Source: Calditrichia bacterium (lineage in GTDB: Bacteria > Calditrichota > Calditrichia > Calditrichales > Calditrichaceae). Taken from it: a DNA stretch of 17,375 nt. Location of the stretch: positions 1-17,375 of the forward strand of contig JALWEA010000062.1 of assembly GCA_027039465.1 (NCBI GenBank), read 5' to 3'. Below are positions 14,126 through 17,375 of this stretch, one piece after another (the first letter of the stretch is position 1; each line of letters opens with the position of its first letter). A program made the translations under genes and the position numbers. The notes below the pieces were generated by a model. It was given only the letters and a program-made list of their open reading frames with translations. It searched no databases and was not told the DNA's origin.

Positions 14126-14776
14126 ATGCGACACAGGAAAAAAGGTAATCATTTAGGAAGAACCGCAAGCCACAAAAAAGCATTAATGCGAAATTTGGCT
14201 GCACAGGTTTTTGAACATAAAGAAATTCGTACCACGGTTGCCAAAGCCAAGGAATTGCGCAGCTATGTGGAACGTTTGATCACTTACGGAAAAAAAGGTA
14301 CCGTGCACCACAGACGTTTGGCTTTCCAATTTTTGCAGAACAAACAGGCGGTAAATACCCTATTTAACGAAATCGCTCCGATTTATGAAGATCGTGCCGG
14401 CGGTTATACGCGAATTATTCGTTTGGGTAACCGAAAAGGTGACAATGCCGAACTTTCCATTTTTCAATTAGTCGGTTTCGAGAAAGTTCAGACCAAGAAA
14501 GAAGAGAAGAAGAAACAGGCTAAAAAGGCTGAAAAGGAAGAGGCCAAAGAAGAAGCCAAGGCCGTTGAAGCCAAAGAAGAAAAAGAAGAGAAACCGAGCG
14601 AAAAGGCCAAAGCAGCCGAACCCGAAGCGGAAGTTAAACAGGAAGAAGCCAAAGAAGAGACTCCGGAAGAGGCCAAAGCGGCTGAACCCGAAGGCGAAGA
14701 AGAAAAAGCGCAAGATACTCCCTCCTCCGAAGATGCGCAAGCTGCCGATGAAGGCGCATCGGATAAAAAAGAATAA
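14126..14776 (+). CDS. rplQ: 50S ribosomal protein L17 with long acidic C-terminal tail
   Basis: L17 sits near the exit-tunnel opening of the 50S subunit. Residues 1-118 are an ordinary L17: MRHRKKGNHLGRTASHKKAL, MRNLAAQVFEHKEIRTTVAK, AKELRSYVERLITYGKKG and the end YTRIIRLGNRKGDNAELSIF. Residues from about 123 to 216 form a low-complexity extension made mostly of Glu, Lys and Ala, basic-rich at first (KKEEKKKQAKKAEK) and increasingly acidic towards the end. It contains two near-copies of AKAAEPE (161-167 and 183-189). L17 is usually about 116-130 residues; tails are known in FCB-group bacteria, but this one nearly doubles the protein. The frame is open to a TAA shortly before the terminator. 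Tail function is unknown. Confidence 0.96.
   Translation: MRHRKKGNHLGRTASHKKALMRNLAAQVFEHKEIRTTVAKAKELRSYVERLITYGKKGTVHHRRLAFQFLQNKQAVNTLFNEIAPIYEDRAGGYTRIIRLGNRKGDNAELSIFQLVGFEKVQTKKEEKKKQAKKAEKEEAKEEAKAVEAKEEKEEKPSEKAKAAEPEAEVKQEEAKEETPEEAKAAEPEGEEEKAQDTPSSEDAQAADEGASDKKE
14606..14698 (+). repeat. Imperfect 27-nt direct repeat inside the rplQ tail
   Basis: The 27-nt units at 14606-14632 and 14672-14698 encode AKAAEPEAE and AKAAEPEGE in the same frame and differ at few bases. They lie 66 nt apart start to start, a multiple of three, suggesting tail growth by in-frame duplication. Confidence 0.7.
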
Positions 14777-14798
14777 AGGCATGCAAAATACACACACT

Positions 14799-14825
14799 AA
14801 AGCCCCGATTTATCGGGGCTTTTTT
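14799..14825 (+). terminator. Rho-independent terminator of the ribosomal cluster
   Basis: AGCCCCGAT (14801-14809) and ATCGGGGCT (14812-14820) are perfect reverse complements, extended by AA/TT outside. The realistic fold is a G/C-rich stem of about 7 bp with a 6-nt loop (ATTTAT), followed by a run of six T. It lies 22 nt after the rplQ stop and is the only intrinsic terminator I see in the window, so it probably ends the whole tuf-rplQ transcript. Confidence 0.93.
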
Positions 14826-14897
14826 CATTTATCCTCAAAAAAATAAATGAGCGGAAAGCGCCATTAAATATCGGGATTTTCAGAATTCTTTTCCTGC

Positions 14898-14924
14898 TTG
14901 CATTATTAGATACATTTCCATAAT
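14898..14924 (+). promoter_or_regulatory. Candidate promoter for the GHL10-parA group
   Basis: In the 180-nt gap after the ribosomal cluster, CATAAT (14919-14924) matches 5 of 6 bases of the sigma-70 -10 box. TTGCAT (14898-14903) is a possible -35, but the spacer is only 15 nt; TAATTT (14921-14926) would give 17 nt with a poorer -10. The gap is AT-rich overall, which lowers specificity. A promoter is expected here because the terminator lies just upstream; the exact elements are a guess. Confidence 0.3.
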
Positions 14925-14956
14925 TTTAAATTTATTAACGATATAGAGACTTTTCT

Positions 14957-16060
14957 ATGGCTCGAATCATAATATTGCTTATCAGTATTCTCTCAAGCAT
15001 CATCTTTGCAGGTCAACGCGGAATTTGGGTTGTCCGCAATTCTTTATCCACGCAAAATGATTTGGAAATTTTGCAACAAATTACGCGAACTCTGAAACTA
15101 ACGGATCTTTATTTTCAAGTGCGAGCTTTGGGAAAGGATGTTATTCCGCAAAAGACAAACAGTCAAACCGTCGGCTTACAGGACATCCTTCGATTTTGCG
15201 ACCAAAACAATGTACGCTTTCATGCCTGGATTAATACCTTCTATGTTTGGAGTTTGCAATCCGATCCCGGAGACGCGTGGCATACTATTTTGCAAGACAA
15301 ACAGCATCGATTGACCGATGCGGAGATGAAGTTAACCACACCGGATGACTTAAAAAAATCAGGCATTGAAGGTTATTTTGTCGATCCCGAAGCTACGGCC
15401 AATTTGAATCAAGTAAAAAAACTTATTAAACGACTTATTTCAAAATTCGGTATTCACGGTATTCATTTTGATTACTTTCGCTTGCCGCCGCCCCCGGTGC
15501 ATTATTCCGTCTTTCTTCGTACCAAATTTTTACGAAATTATTTTCTCGATCCCGCAAAATTACAGGTTTACCGAAATGAATTTTCAACTTTTTTTGGTGT
15601 GCCCGTCTATCAGCGTATGGATCAACGTTATCAAAAATTTTTGCAGAATGAACTCACCCGGTCATTAAACGATTTGGCAACCTTCGTTAAAAGTTTAGAG
15701 CCGGACGGTGTTGTGAGTGTGGCCGTAAAACCGGATATTCACGCGGCAAAAAACAGGTATGCGCAGGATTGGCAGCGCTGGATAAGCGATGAAATTTGTG
15801 ATTATGTGGTTATGATGAATTATGCGCCTGATCACAATGCATTTAAGAAAAATCTAAAAATGGCGAAATCAATTAAACGGGATAAACGGATTGTGGCGGG
15901 GATTGGCGCTTATTATTTGGACGGCTTGCAAATATCCGAGCGCATGCAAGAAATTGAACGAATGGGTTTTAACGGTTATTGTTTGTTTTCGTTTACAACA
16001 TTAAAAGACAAACCGTATTTAATTCGACAACTGTCAATGAATTCCGTTTTTAGGAATTAA
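14957..16060 (+). CDS. Secreted glycoside-hydrolase-like protein (GHL10/DUF187, YngK-like)
   Basis: The 367-residue product has a signal peptide (hydrophobic 4-18, IIILLISILSSIIFA, probable cleavage near Ala18-Gly19) and no lipobox cysteine, so it is likely exported to the periplasm or outside. The remainder follows the TIM-barrel pattern of the GHL10 family: RGIWV (21-25), DLYFQVRALG (50-59), FHAWINTFY (88-96), GYFVDPEA (139-146), GIHGIHFDYFRLP (165-177), VVSVAVKPD (252-260), DYVVMMNYAPD (282-292) and GIGAYY (315-320). Asp172 in HFDYFR is a candidate active-site acid. Related proteins are presumed to act on peptidoglycan or other glycans, but substrate and activity are unproven. The SD is weak (AGAGA). 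It starts the post-terminator gene group, with parA 20 nt downstream. Confidence 0.82.
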   Translation: MARIIILLISILSSIIFAGQRGIWVVRNSLSTQNDLEILQQITRTLKLTDLYFQVRALGKDVIPQKTNSQTVGLQDILRFCDQNNVRFHAWINTFYVWSLQSDPGDAWHTILQDKQHRLTDAEMKLTTPDDLKKSGIEGYFVDPEATANLNQVKKLIKRLISKFGIHGIHFDYFRLPPPPVHYSVFLRTKFLRNYFLDPAKLQVYRNEFSTFFGVPVYQRMDQRYQKFLQNELTRSLNDLATFVKSLEPDGVVSVAVKPDIHAAKNRYAQDWQRWISDEICDYVVMMNYAPDHNAFKKNLKMAKSIKRDKRIVAGIGAYYLDGLQISERMQEIERMGFNGYCLFSFTTLKDKPYLIRQLSMNSVFRN

Positions 16061-16080
16061 ACGCAAGGGTTAAGAATTCG

Positions 16081-16857
16081 ATGGGTAAAGTGATTGCTAT
16101 TTCCAGCCAAAAGGGCGGCGTAGGCAAAACGACCACAGCGATCAATTTGGCAACCAGTTTAGCCATATTTGAGCAAAATGTACTAATTATTGATCTCGAT
16201 CCGCAGGGTAGCGTTGGAATTAGTTTTCATTTGGACGAATATAATGTTAAATTTGGCCTGTATGAAATAATGGTTAAAGATCTGCCCATGGCCCGTACCA
16301 TTTTAAATAGCGGGCTTGACTATTTGGATTTGGTGCCGGCAAACATTCATTCCGAAGAGCAGGAAATAGAACTTTACAGTAAAGCGTTAAAACTGGATTT
16401 ATTAAAAACAATTATTGCACCGATTAAAAACGGTTATGATTTCATTATTGTGGATTGCCCGCCCAATTTAGGTTCAATGACGCTAAACGGGCTTGTGGCT
16501 GCGGATTCGGTCATTATTCCGGTGGTTTCCGAATATTATTCGATGAAAGCATTGGGTAAATTTTTGAATACGTTGAAAAATATTAGCAAAAAGTACAATC
16601 CGCATTTGAAAATTGCCGGAATTTTGGTTACAATGTTTGACAAACGTATCAAGAAACATAAAGAAATTGTCGAGTATTTACGGACGACATTTAGAGAATT
16701 AGTATTTGAAACGGTTATTCCCAGAAATTCCAAAGTTGCGGAGGCGCCTTCCTATGGCAAACCCGTTTTATTGCATTCGATTAAGTCCGAAGGAGCTTTG
16801 GCTTATTTGAGATTAGCCGAAGAGATAATGAAGAGAAAAAATACGAATAAACTTTAA
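16081..16857 (+). CDS. ParA/Soj-family ATPase
   Basis: This 258-residue P-loop ATPase has the deviant Walker A motif QKGGVGKTT (10-18; signature Lys11 and Lys16), the A' motif LIIDLDPQG (35-43; Asp40) and a Walker B strand FIIVDCPP (121-128; Asp125). The C-terminal motif VIPRNSKVAEAPSYGKPV corresponds to the Soj pattern IPRNVRLSEAPSHGKP; one basic residue is Lys218 where Soj has Arg, and basic residues also follow MFDKR (185-189). Such ATPases segregate chromosomes or plasmids with ParB, or position protein cargo with other partners. No parB follows; the next gene, 14 nt on, encodes a winged-helix-like acidic protein. AAGGG at 16065-16069 is the SD. Which ParA subtype it is cannot be settled here, so no gene symbol is given. 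Confidence 0.93.
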   Translation: MGKVIAISSQKGGVGKTTTAINLATSLAIFEQNVLIIDLDPQGSVGISFHLDEYNVKFGLYEIMVKDLPMARTILNSGLDYLDLVPANIHSEEQEIELYSKALKLDLLKTIIAPIKNGYDFIIVDCPPNLGSMTLNGLVAADSVIIPVVSEYYSMKALGKFLNTLKNISKKYNPHLKIAGILVTMFDKRIKKHKEIVEYLRTTFRELVFETVIPRNSKVAEAPSYGKPVLLHSIKSEGALAYLRLAEEIMKRKNTNKL

Positions 16858-16871
16858 GAAAGGATGGCATC

Positions 16872-17375
16872 GTGGAGAGTTATTATAAACGAACGGACGA
16901 CATCGATCAAAAAATCCATTCTGTTAAATTACCGTATTTGGCCTGGAAGGTTTTATTTCTGATTGATGACAAGCAAAGCGTTGCCAATTTAAAAGATCTT
17001 TTAAGCGAAGAAGAGGCAACTTTGCAGGAAGCTTTGAATATTTTATTCTCGCAAGGTTTGATTACGGAAGTGGAAGAGGCCAAAGAGACGGAAACCGAGA
17101 CAAAGCCGGAACCTGAAAAGGAAGAGAAAGAAGAAGCACAGCCCGAAGAAGCGGCAACGGAAGAAATCGAGCAGACACAGGAAGCTGACGAAGAACCGTT
17201 TGCTGAAATTATTGAAGAAGAAATAATTGAAGAGACAATTATTAAGAAGGAAGTGGAAGAGCCGGAAGAGCAACCGGAAGAAGCGGTAGTTGAGGAAGAG
17301 CCTGAAGAAGAACCCGCGCAGGAAGAAGCAGTGCAAGAGGCTGAAGAGGCAACGTCCGAACCGGACTTTTTTGCC
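16872..17375 (+). CDS. Unrecognised protein, winged-helix-like N-terminus and acidic repeat-rich region (partial)
   Basis: A GTG at 16872 with SD AGGA (16861-16864) opens a frame that stays open for 168 codons to the window end. I do not recognise the protein. Residues about 10-66 look like a compact helical domain: IHSVKLPYLAWKVLFLIDDK, then SVANLKDLLS, EEATLQEALNILFSQGLITE. The leucine spacing resembles winged-helix modules of the PqqD or DUF4388-tail kind; this is pattern reading only. From about residue 67 the chain is dominated by Glu with Pro, Ala, Thr and Gln, probably disordered, then reaches SEPDFFA at the edge, where a second domain may begin. It lies 14 nt after parA, so a functional link with that ATPase is likely. 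The coding strand here is strongly purine-rich. Confidence 0.8.
   Translation, partial: MESYYKRTDDIDQKIHSVKLPYLAWKVLFLIDDKQSVANLKDLLSEEEATLQEALNILFSQGLITEVEEAKETETETKPEPEKEEKEEAQPEEAATEEIEQTQEADEEPFAEIIEEEIIEETIIKKEVEEPEEQPEEAVVEEEPEEEPAQEEAVQEAEEATSEPDFFA

Noticed and set aside
14565..14846. + strand frame rich in Lys, Arg and Pro overlapping the rplQ tail and running through the terminator
   Set aside because: It is the out-of-frame reading of GAA/AAG/GCC-rich codons. It crosses the terminator hairpin, has no SD, and no slippery site for frameshifting was evident.
14884..14890. Small AT-rich palindromic stretch around AGAATTCT in the gap before the GHL10 gene as an operator
   Set aside because: Eight-base palindromes of this kind occur often by chance in AT-rich DNA, and there is no second copy or regulator gene nearby.
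14777..14956. Possible small RNA or attachment site in the only sizeable gap
   Set aside because: Apart from the terminator hairpin and a weak promoter-like pair, no direct repeats, tRNA-like fold or conserved structure could be made out.
16864..16962. ATG at 16864 as start of the gene after parA
   Set aside because: It gives only about 32 codons before a stop, whereas the GTG at 16872 opens a frame to the window end with good SD spacing.
17043..17336. - strand Phe/Leu/Arg-rich frame opposite the last gene
   Set aside because: The composition is the mirror of Glu-rich codons on the + strand; it is not a membrane protein.
1..17375. Search by eye for tRNA genes, CRISPR arrays, insertion sequences, frameshifted genes or transferred islands
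   Set aside because: None seen: genes are co-directional and intact, with only short gaps and no terminal inverted repeats or regular spacer arrays.

Overview
The window is bacterial and almost entirely coding on the + strand. It holds a fused S10-spc-alpha ribosomal protein cluster (positions 1 to about 14,776), a strong intrinsic terminator, and then a second, unrelated gene group that runs off the right edge. Three things point to a non-Bacteroidota member of the FCB group, for example a Calditrichota-like lineage: L2 reads DHPMGGGEG rather than DHPHGGGEG, L17 carries a long Lys/Glu/Ala-rich tail, and map-infA-rpmJ follows secY with no adk. Clear Shine-Dalgarno (SD) sequences precede nearly every gene, which argues against typical Bacteroidota. 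This assignment is an inference from remembered family patterns and no search was run.

Layout of the ribosomal part: the 3' end of tuf, then rpsJ, rplC, rplD, rplW, rplB, rpsS, rplV, rpsC, rplP, rpmC, rpsQ (S10 part); rplN, rplX, rplE, rpsN, rpsH, rplF, rplR, rpsE, rpmD, rplO, secY (spc part); map, infA, rpmJ, rpsM, rpsK, rpsD, rpoA, rplQ (alpha part). All 30 complete genes are intact and co-directional. No gap exceeds 26 nt, and rplD/rplW and rplO/secY overlap by 4 nt, so the unit looks like one transcript ending at the hairpin at 14,799-14,825. Five starts (rplB, rplV, rplR, rpmD, rpoA) are placed downstream of the longest possible ORF because the SD sequence and family N-termini require it. 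rpmJ (38 codons) is annotated by hand translation.

After the terminator and a 180-nt gap with a weak candidate promoter come three closely spaced genes, probably an operon: a secreted GHL10/DUF187-type glycoside-hydrolase-like protein, a ParA/Soj-type ATPase, and the start of a protein with a small winged-helix-like N-terminal domain and a very acidic Glu/Pro-rich continuation, cut by the window end. No ParB or parS-like site is visible. This ParA plus acidic-partner pair is the most plausible place for something undescribed.

Other points worth a second look are an uneven distribution of GTG/TTG starts (7 of 11 small-subunit/IF-1 genes against 1 of 16 large-subunit genes), the roughly 94-residue acidic tail of L17 with an internal duplication, and the absence of room for classical ribosomal-protein feedback leaders. 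No tRNA, rRNA, CRISPR, insertion sequence or broken gene was seen.
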